A DNA stretch of 64,000 nt, taken from NCBI GenBank assembly GCA_013178015.1, contig JABLXR010000008.1, positions 1-64,000 on the forward strand, written 5' to 3'. The notes below the pieces were generated by a model. It saw only the letters and a program-made list of their open reading frames with translations, was not told the DNA's origin and ran no database searches. Made by a program: the position numbers and the translations under genes. Positions 27,131 to 35,489 of the stretch are shown here, in pieces. The stretch's first letter is position 1; every line of letters begins with the position of its first letter. Origin of the DNA: Anaerolineae bacterium. Lineage in GTDB: Bacteria; Chloroflexota; Anaerolineae; DRVO01.

Positions 27131-28759
27131 CTAGTACTCGGGCATCGGCGGCGAAGCGGGCGCCTTCTGTTCCTCGGGCACGTCGGTGATCAGCGCCTCG
27201 GTGGTAAGGATCATGGCCGCGATGGAGGCGGCGTTCTCCATGGCGCTGCGAGTGACCTTGACCGGGTCGAGAATACCGGCCTCGATCATGTCCACGTACT
27301 TCTCGCTGATGACCTCGAAGCCGACGGACTTGCTGCGGCGGGAGCGCTGCAGGCGGCGCACGTTGTCAATGACTACGGCCCCGTCCTGGCCGGAGTTGTG
27401 GGCCAATTGCCGCAGCGGCTCCTCGAGGGCGCGGCGCACGATCTCCACGCCGGTGCCGACATCGCCGTCTTCCTTCAGGCTATCCAGGGCAGCGGCGGCA
27501 TTGATCAGAGCCACCTCGCCACCGGGGACGATGCCCTCCTCGACCGCGGCGCGCGTGGCCGAGAGAGCGTCCTCAACCCGGTGCTTCTTCTCCTTCAGCT
27601 CGACTTCGGTGGCAGCACCCACCCGGATGATGGCTACTCCACCGGCGAGCTTAGCCAAGCGCTCCTGGAGCTTCTCGCGGTCGTAGTCGGATGTGGTGGT
27701 CTCGATCTCGCGGCGGATCTGCTCCATGCGGCCGCGGATCTCCTTTTCCTCGCCCCTACCCTCGATAATGGTGGTGTCGTCCTTGGTGGCAACGACGCGT
27801 CGGGCCCGGCCCAGGTCCTGTAGAGTGACGTTCTCGAACTTGCGGCCGGTCTGCTCCGAGATGACCGTAGCCCCCGTCAGGATGGCGATGTCCTGCAGCA
27901 TGGCCTTGCGCCGGTCGCCGAAACCGGGGGCCTTGACGGCCAGGGCGTTGAACATGCCCCGAAGCTTGTTGAGCACCAGGGTAGCCAGGGCTTCGCCCTC
28001 GATGTCGTCGGCGATGATGACGATATCGCGGTTGCCGGACTGAACCAGCTTCTCGAGCACCGGCACGATGTCCGTGGCTGCAGACATCTTCTTGTCGGTG
28101 ACCAGGATGTAAGGCTCCTCGATCACCGCTTCCATGTTCTCGGCGTTGGTGACGAAGTAGGGGGAGATGTACCCGCGGTCGAACTGCATGCCCTCGACGT
28201 ACTCGGTTTCGAACTCGATGCCGCGAGACTCCTCGACTGTGATAACGCCATCCTTGCCGACCTTGTCCATGACCTCGGCGATGAGGTTGCCGATCTCCAT
28301 GTCTCCGGCGGAGATGGCGGCCACGTTGGCGATCTCCTGGCGGTCCTTGACCTCGAACGCCATCTCCCGCAGGGCGGCAACCACGGCGTCAGTGGCCTTC
28401 TCAATGCCACGCTTGAGCAGCATAGGGTTGGCGCCGGCGGCCACGTTCTTCAGGCCTTCGTCCACCATGCTCTGGGCGAGCACAATGGCGGTGGTGGTGC
28501 CGTCGCCGGCCACATCGTTGGTCTTGGTCGCCGCTTCCTTGAGGAGCTGGGCGCCCATGTTCTCGTAGGGGTCCGCCAGCTCAATGTCCTTGGCTACGGT
28601 CACGCCGTCGTGGGTGATGGTGGGAGCTCCGTACTTCTTGTCCAGGGCGACGTTGCGGCCCTTGGGTCCCAAGGTGGTTCGGACGGCCTCGGCCATCTTG
28701 TCCACACCCACCTTGAGGTGCCTTCTGGCATCTTCGCGGAAGACTAACTGCTTGGGCAT
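27131..28759 (-). CDS. groEL: 60 kDa chaperonin GroEL
   Basis: ATP-driven folding chamber working with GroES. 542 aa, the normal size. Motifs: [30 protein letters not shown] (ATP site), [13 protein letters not shown] and GEVALINAA. The C terminus ends in a short Pro-rich tail (ASPPMPEY) instead of the common Gly-Gly-Met repeats. Lies 38 bases after groES behind a CIRCE operator. Confidence 0.98.
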   Translation of the reverse strand: MPKQLVFREDARRHLKVGVDKMAEAVRTTLGPKGRNVALDKKYGAPTITHDGVTVAKDIELADPYENMGAQLLKEAATKTNDVAGDGTTTAIVLAQSMVDEGLKNVAAGANPMLLKRGIEKATDAVVAALREMAFEVKDRQEIANVAAISAGDMEIGNLIAEVMDKVGKDGVITVEESRGIEFETEYVEGMQFDRGYISPYFVTNAENMEAVIEEPYILVTDKKMSAATDIVPVLEKLVQSGNRDIVIIADDIEGEALATLVLNKLRGMFNALAVKAPGFGDRRKAMLQDIAILTGATVISEQTGRKFENVTLQDLGRARRVVATKDDTTIIEGRGEEKEIRGRMEQIRREIETTTSDYDREKLQERLAKLAGGVAIIRVGAATEVELKEKKHRVEDALSATRAAVEEGIVPGGEVALINAAAALDSLKEDGDVGTGVEIVRRALEEPLRQLAHNSGQDGAVVIDNVRRLQRSRRSKSVGFEVISEKYVDMIEAGILDPVKVTRSAMENAASIAAMILTTEALITDVPEEQKAPASPPMPEY

Positions 28760-28797
28760 CTAGAGAACCTCCTGTCGGGTTGTCCTGATCTGGCGAA

Positions 28798-29091
28798 TCA
28801 CTCGATGATGGCGAGTATGTCGCTCTCTTTGAGAACCAAGAGCTCCTTGTCGCCCAACTTCACCTCGGTACCCGCGTACTTGGCGTAGAGGACCTTATCG
28901 CCCTCCTTGACCTCCAGCGGGACCCGCTTGCCGTTGTCATCGAGCCGGCCGGGGCCAACCGCGATGACCGAACCCTTCATAGGACGCTCCTGCGCGGTGT
29001 CGGGCAAGTAGACACCAGTCGCAGTCACCTGTTCCTCCTCGAGAGGCTCGACCACAACGCGGTCGGCGAGGGGTTTGAGGTTGGCTGCCAT
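28798..29091 (-). CDS. groES: 10 kDa chaperonin GroES
   Basis: Lid of the GroEL chamber. 97 aa, normal. Seen: [12 protein letters not shown], the mobile loop region around [31 protein letters not shown] and [17 protein letters not shown] start with GGAGGAGG upstream. First gene of the groESL operon, controlled by CIRCE. Confidence 0.98.
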   Translation of the reverse strand: MAANLKPLADRVVVEPLEEEQVTATGVYLPDTAQERPMKGSVIAVGPGRLDDNGKRVPLEVKEGDKVLYAKYAGTEVKLGDKELLVLKESDILAIIE

Positions 29092-29125
29092 CTGACGACC
29101 TCCTCCAATGATACTGCTTAGGGCC

Positions 29126-29152
29126 TTAGCACTCGGATATGCCGAGTGCTAA
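29126..29152 (-). promoter_or_regulatory. CIRCE operator (HrcA binding site)
   Basis: TTAGCACTC, nine bases, GAGTGCTAA: an exact match to the CIRCE consensus. It lies just downstream of the -10 of the groES promoter, so bound HrcA would block transcription and the operon should be induced by heat or misfolding. No hrcA gene is in the window. Confidence 0.96.
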
Positions 29153-29162
29153 ACCGGCGCTA

Positions 29163-29191
29163 ACTATAGCCTAGGCATGCTCGATACGCAA
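29163..29191 (-). promoter_or_regulatory. Sigma-70-type promoter of groESL
   Basis: On the minus strand TTGCGT (29186-29191), 17 bases, TATAGT (29163-29168). The predicted start is near 29156, directly before the CIRCE palindrome. Confidence 0.75.
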
Positions 29192-29390
29192 ACCGCTCCT
29201 ACGGCGCTAGCGGCCTACCAAGGGCAAGTAGAGGCAATGCAGGCCGCCGATCTCCTCCTATCTTCGCCAAAGATGCCAATCTCTCAGGAAGTGCGCTAAC
29301 CCCCCCAAAGCGATGCATCTGCGCCCTGTCCAGGCGCGAGCCGGGCGTCCTATGATGCGATCGGAGCCCGCCGAAGTGTAAGGCCAGGCC

Positions 29391-30500
29391 CTACGGTGGG
29401 CAAACTTCCAGACCGCGTCGCGCGCCTGCTGACTCCGGATCCAGTTCGAGAGCCCGCTGAAGGATGGGAGTGGCGAGGGAGCATTGCTCGGTGTAGGCGA
29501 GACACAGACCCAGCTGAGCGTAGGTGGTGGCACTCTGAGAGCCCAGCTCTATGGCCCGCTGGAGGTAGGGGATGGCCTTCTCGTAGTTCAGCCGGGAGTA
29601 GTAGGCGGCGCCCAGGTCCGCGTGAGCGCGCATATGCTCCGGGTCGGCCGCCACTGCCTCCTCCAGGGCTGCGATGGCGTCGGCGCTACGGCCGGCCACG
29701 AGCAGGGCGCGGCCCAGAGCCTGCAGGGCCATGGGGCTCTTTGGGTCCTTACCGGTGGCCATCTCGAAGTACTCGAGGGCCTGGTCGGGCTGCTGCATGC
29801 CCAGGTAGGTGTAGCCGATGTTCACATAGTAGAGGAACAGCCCCGGGTCCAGCTCGGCGGCGCGGAGGTAGGCCTCGATGGCGTCGTCATACCGACCCAG
29901 GCGCTGGAGCAGGTAACCCTGGTTGCGATGAGCCATGCCCAGCTCGGGATCGAGCTCCAGGGCCTCCTCGGCGGCCCGCCAGGCCTCGTTGAGGTCCCCT
30001 CGGTCGGTCAGCACTTCAGACAGGACGGCGTAAGCGTAGGCGTCTGAGTCATCCGCTCGCACGGCATTGCGGGCGTAGTCAAGCGCCGCATCCAGATTCC
30101 CCTCCCAGTCGAGTGCCTGGGCGATCGCCGCCAGGGCTGTGCTGTAGTTCGGCCTTACGGCCAGAGCAGCGCGGGCGGACTCGATGGCGGCGGGAAACCG
30201 CTCGCGCAGGATCAGGAGAAGCGCCCTTTCAGTGAGCAGATCGGGGTCATTGGGAGTTAGCGCCAGGGCGCGGTCGTAGGCCTCTATGGCGCCGCTCAGG
30301 TCTCCCGCGGCTCGCAGAAGGGTGGCGGTGGCGTGGTAGTAGTCGGCCGAGGGCGTCGGGGTCGGGGTGGGGGAGAGGGCCTTGAACCACGGAAGGCGCT
30401 GCAGCCCGGCGTACGACAGAAGAACGATGGCTACCAGGTAGAGCAGGAAGGTGCGAAGGCGGCCTCGCTTTCGCTTTGTGGGAGCTCGACGCAAATGCAT
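29391..30500 (-). CDS. Membrane-anchored tetratricopeptide-repeat protein
   Basis: 369 aa. A basic N-terminus (RRAPTKRKRGRLR), one membrane helix at about 17-33, a Pro/Thr linker (SPTPTPTPS), then about eight TPR units covering the rest, e.g. AIEAYDRALALTPNDP, AIEAYLRAAELDPG and ATPILQRALELDPES. Likely a protein-protein scaffold on the outer face of the membrane. Starts 13 bases after cdd and is probably co-transcribed with it. Confidence 0.85.
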   Translation of the reverse strand: MHLRRAPTKRKRGRLRTFLLYLVAIVLLSYAGLQRLPWFKALSPTPTPTPSADYYHATATLLRAAGDLSGAIEAYDRALALTPNDPDLLTERALLLILRERFPAAIESARAALAVRPNYSTALAAIAQALDWEGNLDAALDYARNAVRADDSDAYAYAVLSEVLTDRGDLNEAWRAAEEALELDPELGMAHRNQGYLLQRLGRYDDAIEAYLRAAELDPGLFLYYVNIGYTYLGMQQPDQALEYFEMATGKDPKSPMALQALGRALLVAGRSADAIAALEEAVAADPEHMRAHADLGAAYYSRLNYEKAIPYLQRAIELGSQSATTYAQLGLCLAYTEQCSLATPILQRALELDPESAGARRGLEVCPP

Positions 30501-30513
30501 GGGGACCCGGGCG

Positions 30514-30969
30514 TCAGCCCCGGTGCCCGTCGCGCAGGAAGGCCGCGCCGAAGGCGTGTGGCAGAAGTGCCCCCAGGGTGGAGCGGGCGACGACGCGGCC
30601 GCCCTCGGAGATCACGACGGCGCAGTCCGGGCGGGCGAACTCGGCCAGTACCTGTAGGCAGGCCCCGCAAGGCCAGACGGCTGGCTCGGCGCTGAGGGCG
30701 AGGGCGACGATGCCGGGGCTGCCCTGGGAGATGGCGCCGAAGAGGGCCACTCGCTCGGCGCACATGGTGAGGCCATAGGAAGCGTTCTCCACGTTTGCCC
30801 CGGCCGCCACCCGCCCATCCTGACCTAGGACGGCGGCACCCACCCGGAACCGGGAGTAAGGGGCGTAGGCGTGAGCACGGGCCTCCGTGGCGCGGACGAC
30901 CAACTCCGGCACCAGCTCCTCGATGGCGCTGCCAACCGATCCGTCGCGAGTCAGGCTCTTCTCGGGCAT
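30514..30969 (-). CDS. cdd: Cytidine deaminase
   Basis: Deaminates cytidine/deoxycytidine to uridine for pyrimidine salvage. 151 aa. The zinc site is visible as NVENASYGLTMCAERVA (Cys-Ala-Glu) and PCGACLQVLAEF (second and third Cys); substrate residues lie in YSRFRVGAAV. Start ATG 30969: the promoter -10 sits only nine bases upstream, so longer in-frame versions running into the tRNA region are excluded. Only the TPR gene follows in the same unit. Confidence 0.95.
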   Translation of the reverse strand: MPEKSLTRDGSVGSAIEELVPELVVRATEARAHAYAPYSRFRVGAAVLGQDGRVAAGANVENASYGLTMCAERVALFGAISQGSPGIVALALSAEPAVWPCGACLQVLAEFARPDCAVVISEGGRVVARSTLGALLPHAFGAAFLRDGHRG

Positions 30970-30978
30970 GGTAGCGCC

Positions 30979-31008
30979 ATTATAGTCGTGGGCTGAGAGG
31001 GGGAACAA
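30979..31008 (-). promoter_or_regulatory. Promoter of cdd, producing a nearly leaderless mRNA
   Basis: Minus strand TTGTTC (31003-31008), 18 bases, TATAAT (30979-30984). The usual spacing puts the transcript start near 30972, only two or three bases before the ATG at 30969, and no SD is visible. The -35 overlaps the T-rich tail of the tRNA-Glu terminator. Confidence 0.65.
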
Positions 31009-31011
31009 GAA

Positions 31012-31029
31012 GGCCCCCGATAGGGGGCC
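31012..31029 (-). terminator. Intrinsic terminator of tRNA-Glu
   Basis: GGCCCCC (31012-31018), four-base loop, GGGGGCC (31023-31029), followed on the minus strand by TTCTTGTT. It lies three bases after the encoded CCA of tRNA-Glu. Confidence 0.8.
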
Positions 31030-31032
31030 GAG

Positions 31033-31108
31033 TGGTGGCCCATAGGGGAATCGAACCCCTGTTTCCGCCTTGAGAGGGCGGCGTCCTCGGCCGCTAGACG
31101 AATGGGCC
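31033..31108 (-). tRNA. tRNA-Glu (anticodon CTC)
   Basis: 76-base cloverleaf including an encoded CCA. Acceptor arms GGCCCAT/ATGGGCC; anticodon stem CCGCC/GGCGG around the loop CTCTCAA, giving anticodon CTC; T-arm CAGGGGTTCGATTCCCCTA is normal. Own promoter upstream and own terminator downstream. Confidence 0.95.
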
Positions 31109-31120
31109 AGTGACCCCAAC

Positions 31121-31149
31121 ATGTTACCAGGGCGGGACCAAGTGCGCAA
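31121..31149 (-). promoter_or_regulatory. Promoter of tRNA-Glu
   Basis: Minus strand TTGCGC (31144-31149), 17 bases, TAACAT (31121-31126); predicted start about five bases before the mature tRNA 5' end. Confidence 0.65.
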
Positions 31150-31339
31150 ACGGGACCAGGAGTTCGCTCCCACGGCGAGCTGCGGCATGGACCACCACGC
31201 GGCTACCGGAGAGCCAGGCCACGGCCACCGTGCGGCGGACTCGGAGTCGGCCCTTAGGCAAACAAGGAGGACGCCTACCCTCACGTCTCGAGTGTGGTAC
31301 TAAGTACTAAGTGACCACGCCAGAAGGTCCGAGTCGGGC

Positions 31340-31366
31340 TAAAGCCTGGGATGATCCTGCCGATAG
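31340..31366 (+). promoter_or_regulatory. Sigma-28 (FliA/SigD)-type promoter of flagellin
   Basis: TAAA (31340-31343), exactly 15 bases, then GCCGATAG (31359-31366), against the known flagellar consensus TAAA-N15-GCCGATAA (seven of eight bases in the -10). It is the only such match I found in front of a flagellar gene here. The predicted start near 31374 leaves a leader of about 145 bases. Confidence 0.8.
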
Positions 31367-31455
31367 GTAGGGCGAAGCACATAACCATAAGGAGGTGACG
31401 CTGAAGAGGACCAATAGCGAATCGCGACTGACGTCGGCATGAACGGCATCATGGA

Positions 31456-31496
31456 GACCCCAGAGGGGTCATGGACCCCGGGTAAGGACACCCGGG
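31456..31496 (+). promoter_or_regulatory. Double hairpin in the flagellin mRNA leader, possible CsrA site
   Basis: Hairpin 1: GACCCC (31456-31461) with GGGGTC (31465-31470). Hairpin 2: CCCGGG (31477-31482) with CCCGGG (31491-31496), whose 8-base loop TAAGGACA displays an AGGA. A second GGA lies in the Shine-Dalgarno AAGGAG (31506-31511). Two GGA sites, one in a hairpin loop and one on the SD, are the arrangement by which CsrA represses hag mRNA in Bacillus. No csrA or fliW is in the window, so this is inference. Confidence 0.5.
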
Positions 31497-31518
31497 AGAG
31501 ACTGCAAGGAGACAAGCA

Positions 31519-32760
31519 ATGGCACAGGCAGATTTCACCCGTATCGCGTCCAACATCGGTGCACTCGCATCTCTCTACTCGTTGCGCAAGACGAACAACA
31601 CGCTGGGCGTACACCAGAACCGCCTGGCGACCGGTCGGCGCATCAACAGCGCCGAGGAAGACCCGGCCGGTCTCTCGATCGGTACCAAGATGTTCGCCCG
31701 CAGCGAGGGCCTGAAGGTTGCTCTCGACAACATCGGTGATGCCAAGAACCTGCTGTCGGTGGCCGAGGCCAGTCTGCAGAGGATGAGCGACATCCTGGTG
31801 CAGATGCGCAGCAAGGCGGAAGCCGCCGCCAACGACACCCTCGGTAGCACCGAACGCAACGCCATCGCCTCTCAGTTGAGCCAGTTCGCACAAGAGATTG
31901 ACACCATCGTCGCGGAGACCAAGTGGAACGACAACAAGCTCCTCGACGGCTTGCAGGCCTGGGCGGGCCAGGGCAACAAGATCATCTTCCAGACGGGCGC
32001 CAACACGGGCGAGACCACCGAGCTGACTAGCGCCAACTTCGGCGCCGTATCGGTGGCGGCGTTGTCGTTGGCAACCATCACGGCTACCTCGGAGGCGTCC
32101 GAGACCGAGGACGCTGACAGCGTCCTCAACGAGGCCGCCATGACGGCGGGCAACGCCACCTTCGCCAACCTCAGTGAGCTGGAGACCGGCACCTACACTA
32201 TCAGTGTGGTTATCGGGACCACCGACGGGAGTGCGAGCGACAGCTACATCCAAATACTGGACTCCTCCGGCAACCCGCTGCTAGTCGATGCGGATGGTGC
32301 CGACGGCGGGCTGGTCGACAACAAGCTGACTTTCGCCTACGACGCAGCTTCCGCGTCTGACCTCAATCTAGGCGTCGGGCTAGCGATCCAGGTGGCGGAC
32401 GGCCTGGCTGGGGGCAGCTACAGCGCCACCGTCACCTACACCAAGGCCGGCACCTACACCGTAGACGTGGGCGACAACACCGCTGCCTCGGCCTACATGA
32501 CCGTGGTAGACGGCGCCATCACCGAGATCTCGAACCGGCTGGCAACTGTGGGCTCGCTGATGGCGCGGCTGTCCTTCAAGGAAGAGGTCGTGTCCGTGGC
32601 CCAGGTGAACACGGAAGCTGCCTACAACCGAATCATGAACGCCGACATGGCTTACGAGCAGACCCAGGCCACCAAGCTGGCGATCCTGCAGCAGACCAGC
32701 CTGGCGATGCTCGGCCAGGCCAACATGATGCCGCAGAACATACTGGCCCTGTTCCGGTAG
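31519..32760 (+). CDS. fliC: Flagellin
   Basis: Filament subunit exported by the flagellar type III system. 413 aa. Conserved D0/D1 N-terminal region: IASNIGALASLYSLRKTNN, LATGRRINSAEEDPAGLSIG, LSVAEASLQRMSDILVQMR. The C-terminal D1/D0 part has VNTEAAYNRIMNADMAYEQ and LAMLGQANMMPQNILALF. The centre (residues about 170-320) is the variable surface domain, rich in Ala/Ser/Thr/Asp, and lacks long insertions. AAGGAG sits eight bases before the ATG. First gene of the filament block. Confidence 0.96.
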   Translation: MAQADFTRIASNIGALASLYSLRKTNNTLGVHQNRLATGRRINSAEEDPAGLSIGTKMFARSEGLKVALDNIGDAKNLLSVAEASLQRMSDILVQMRSKAEAAANDTLGSTERNAIASQLSQFAQEIDTIVAETKWNDNKLLDGLQAWAGQGNKIIFQTGANTGETTELTSANFGAVSVAALSLATITATSEASETEDADSVLNEAAMTAGNATFANLSELETGTYTISVVIGTTDGSASDSYIQILDSSGNPLLVDADGADGGLVDNKLTFAYDAASASDLNLGVGLAIQVADGLAGGSYSATVTYTKAGTYTVDVGDNTAASAYMTVVDGAITEISNRLATVGSLMARLSFKEEVVSVAQVNTEAAYNRIMNADMAYEQTQATKLAILQQTSLAMLGQANMMPQNILALFR

Positions 32761-32788
32761 AAGCGGTTGGCATCGGGCGTTCGTCTCT

Positions 32789-32816
32789 CGACAGGGGGCC
32801 GCCCGGCCCCCTGTCG
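32789..32816 (+). repeat. Strong hairpin between flagellin and fliS
   Basis: Perfect 12-bp arms, CGACAGGGGGCC (32789-32800) and its complement (32805-32816), with a 4-base loop, 29 bases after the flagellin stop. No T-run follows, so it is probably a partial terminator or a 3' stabiliser that lets flagellin mRNA exceed the fliS/fliD message. Confidence 0.6.
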
Positions 32817-32835
32817 CAGCTAGGGGGTAGGCAGC

Positions 32836-33234
32836 GTGAAGCAGGATCAGGGGAAGACAGCCATCTACAGAGAGCATCGGGTCATGATGGCCTCGCCCAT
32901 CGAGCGGGTGATCATGGTGTACGATGCGGCCCTCACAGCCTGTGCCCAGGAGGACATGGAGCGGGCGCTCAGAGCCGTGTCGCTTCTCCGCCAGGCTCTG
33001 AACTGGAAGGCGGCGCCGGAACTGGCTCCCCGCCTGCAGGCGATCTACGAGTTCTGCGAGGAGTGCATCCGAGCCAGGGACTACGCTACGGCTGCTCCCC
33101 TTCTCCGGGAGCTGCGGGAGGGCTGGGCCCAGGCGCGCGCCAGCCTGGGCGCAGAGAACCGGCGCTCGGTCGAGGTCGAGACAGGCGCGAGGCTCATGCC
33201 TGTGGGCGTGGGCGCCCTCAACATCGCCGGTTAA
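32836..33234 (+). CDS. fliS: Flagellar secretion chaperone FliS
   Basis: Binds the flagellin C-terminus in the cytoplasm and prevents early assembly. 132 aa, an all-helical small protein. HRVMMASPIERVIMVYDAALTA is the family signature (Tyr near the N-terminus, ASP-x-x-x-I, YD-A). GTG start. Between flagellin and fliD, the usual position near filament genes. Confidence 0.88.
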   Translation: MKQDQGKTAIYREHRVMMASPIERVIMVYDAALTACAQEDMERALRAVSLLRQALNWKAAPELAPRLQAIYEFCEECIRARDYATAAPLLRELREGWAQARASLGAENRRSVEVETGARLMPVGVGALNIAG

Positions 33235-33261
33235 CGAACGAGGTCACTGGGGGACTAGAAC

Positions 33262-34989
33262 ATGGTGTCGGCCACTGGCGATTTCGGGTACCTGTCCACT
33301 TCTGCCATCGAGAGCCTGGTAGCGGCGAGCATGCAGTACCGTCAGCGGCTGGTGACGCGGATCAAGGACGACGTGAGCCAGTTGCAGGTGCTCAAGGGCA
33401 TCCTCACCGACCTTACCGCCAAGCTCAGTTCGCTAAATGGCGTGGCCAAGCAGCTCGCCGGATTCGACAGCACCTACACTTTCGGGTCGGCGCAGAAGGT
33501 GGAGCCGGGCACATCGGGCGTGATCACTGCTTCGGCGTCGTCCGCCGCATCCGCGGGCGACTACAGCATCGAGGTCACCTCTTTGGCGAAGGCGCACACC
33601 ATCATAGGTCGGCGCTACGGGCAGGTGGACCAGGCCCTAGGCCTGTCGGGCACGTTCTACCTGGGGGGCAAGGCGGCGAGCGAGGCGGCGGCGACGGTGA
33701 TCAATTCCGGCGTCACCGGGTTCGGCACGGGCGAGGTGGCCGGCGGGCAGACGCAACTCGGAAGCGGAGACTACTACGTCGAGTTTCGCCAGAGCGGCGA
33801 GAACTGGCAGTTCCGACTGGTGGACGCCGGGGGCACACCCGTGTCCATCGGCAAGGCGGACGGCACGGAGGGCGCTACGGCAGCGTGGCAGCCCTTCGCT
33901 GACGTTGCGGGCAGCACGTTCGATACCGGTCGCGGGCTCACCATCACCTTCGGGGCCGAGCCCGATGGGGCCCGCTTCATCGGAGACGCAGGCACGGCGC
34001 GGGTGGCGTACTCGGCCCAAGGGGCGGCCATATCGGTGGTGGCGACCGACAGCCTGGCCGACATCAAGGCGGCCATCAACGCCGCTTCCTACGCTCCTGG
34101 CAACACGATCACCGCCAGCATCGTGGACAATCAGCTGGTGCTGACGGCTGCGGAGACGGGTGCGGCCCACGCCATCGCGGGAGAGGACACCATCGGTAGC
34201 GTCCTTCAGGACCTAGAGCTGATGGACGCAGCCGGGAACGCGCTGCACCAGGTGCAGGCGGCCAGCGATGCCTGCCTGACTATCAACGGCTCCATCGTGG
34301 TCACCCGGAGCCGTAATTCCTCTCTGACTGACGTCATCAGCGGGTTGACGCTCAGCCTGGTGGGCGAGGGCACCACGACGCTCAAGGTCAGCACCGACCT
34401 GAGCGCGGCCCAGAACAAGGTCAGCGACTTCGTCAGCAAGTTCAACGACGCCATGACCTACCTGCGGGCGAAGACGGCTCTGACGCCGTCCACCTCCACC
34501 GCGTACGGCAGCAATCCCACCTACACCCGGGGCGCACTCGCCGGCGACAGCACTTTCACCATGCTGAAGAGCAGGCTGTATCAAACGATAACCGCCCGGT
34601 ACGAGGGGGGCAGCCTTCAGGACTTGGGAATGGCGGTCAACGGCTCGACCATGTCGCTGGAAGTGCAGGACTCATCCAAGCTGGCGTCGGCGCTGGCCAC
34701 GGACTTCGAGGGGACTGCCGCCCTTCTGGCGGAGGTGGCTGCCGCGCTCTACGGTGTGGTGGAGCCCTACGTGGGGAGCACTACCGACGGCATACTGGCG
34801 CGAAGGAGTACGTCCGTCGAGGGAGAGATGAAGGCGTACAACAAGCGGGCGGCGGAGATGAGCGCCAGCATCGAGCGGGAGGCTCAGCGCATGCGCGAGC
34901 AGTACTACCGCCTTCAGCAGCAGTACGTGGCGGCACTGCAGCGACAGCAGGAATGGCTGCTGTTTGGCGGCAGCACGCTCTGGGGCTGA
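33262..34989 (+). CDS. fliD: Flagellar filament cap protein FliD
   Basis: Cap at the filament tip that inserts flagellin monomers. 575 aa. The N-terminal FliD_N domain (IESLVAASMQYRQRLVTRIKDD...QLQVLKGILTDL) is followed by a middle beta-rich region with VQAASDACLTINGSIVVTRSRN and ISGLTLSLVGEGTTTLKVS, typical of FliD. The C-terminal coiled-coil (residues about 520-565) has repeated Gln/Arg. GGGGGA lies upstream of the ATG. Confidence 0.92.
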   Translation: MVSATGDFGYLSTSAIESLVAASMQYRQRLVTRIKDDVSQLQVLKGILTDLTAKLSSLNGVAKQLAGFDSTYTFGSAQKVEPGTSGVITASASSAASAGDYSIEVTSLAKAHTIIGRRYGQVDQALGLSGTFYLGGKAASEAAATVINSGVTGFGTGEVAGGQTQLGSGDYYVEFRQSGENWQFRLVDAGGTPVSIGKADGTEGATAAWQPFADVAGSTFDTGRGLTITFGAEPDGARFIGDAGTARVAYSAQGAAISVVATDSLADIKAAINAASYAPGNTITASIVDNQLVLTAAETGAAHAIAGEDTIGSVLQDLELMDAAGNALHQVQAASDACLTINGSIVVTRSRNSSLTDVISGLTLSLVGEGTTTLKVSTDLSAAQNKVSDFVSKFNDAMTYLRAKTALTPSTSTAYGSNPTYTRGALAGDSTFTMLKSRLYQTITARYEGGSLQDLGMAVNGSTMSLEVQDSSKLASALATDFEGTAALLAEVAAALYGVVEPYVGSTTDGILARRSTSVEGEMKAYNKRAAEMSASIEREAQRMREQYYRLQQQYVAALQRQQEWLLFGGSTLWG

Positions 34990-35044
34990 CTGGCGATCGG
35001 TGTCGGCCCCCGGGTGAGGAGAACGCCTGGGCAAGGAGAGCAGC

Positions 35045-35398
35045 ATGGATGCATCGCACAAAGTAGAGCTTGGCTTCCATCCCGATCGCCGGTCGGCATC
35101 GGATGCCGCCGATCTGGCCTGGCAATCCTACATCAGGGCCTCACAGGAGCGGGCCCCGGTCAGGGAGGCCCCTGCCGGCGAGAAGGGCGCCGCCCTGGAG
35201 GATGCCGCCAAGCGGCGGCCTGCCGGCGGTGGATCCGCTTACGTGGAGTTCGAGGTGCAGGCGGACACTGGTGAGGTGCTGGTGAAGGTGATTGACGGCG
35301 AGACGGGAAGGATAGTGCGGACCGTTCCTCCGGAGGAGCTGATGGAGGCGGTTCGCAGTGGGGAGGACTGGGCCCGCTACTGGCGAATCTACGTCTAG
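35045..35398 (+). CDS. flaG: FlaG-family protein
   Basis: 117 aa. The C-terminal half is the FlaG domain: YVEFEVQADTGEVLVKVIDGETGRIVRTVPPEELM. The N-terminal half is low-complexity. FlaG affects filament length in other bacteria; mechanism unknown. ATG with AAGGAG upstream. Last recognisable flagellar gene of the block. The sortase reading frame starts 91 bases after its stop. Confidence 0.88.
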   Translation: MDASHKVELGFHPDRRSASDAADLAWQSYIRASQERAPVREAPAGEKGAALEDAAKRRPAGGGSAYVEFEVQADTGEVLVKVIDGETGRIVRTVPPEELMEAVRSGEDWARYWRIYV

Positions 35399-35489
35399 GT
35401 GGCGTCGGATGGCGAGGCCATTGGCTGGAGACGGCGACCCAGGGGCCCGTGCCGACGGTCATCCTCAGGGCTGCGCCCAGCGAGGAGCG

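Noticed and set aside
30970-31284. Upstream extension of the cdd frame
   Set aside because: It runs through the cdd promoter, the terminator and tRNA-Glu, so it cannot be coding.
31439-31714. 91-codon frame starting in the flagellin leader
   Set aside because: Out-of-frame overlap with flagellin; its start lies among the leader hairpins and has no SD.
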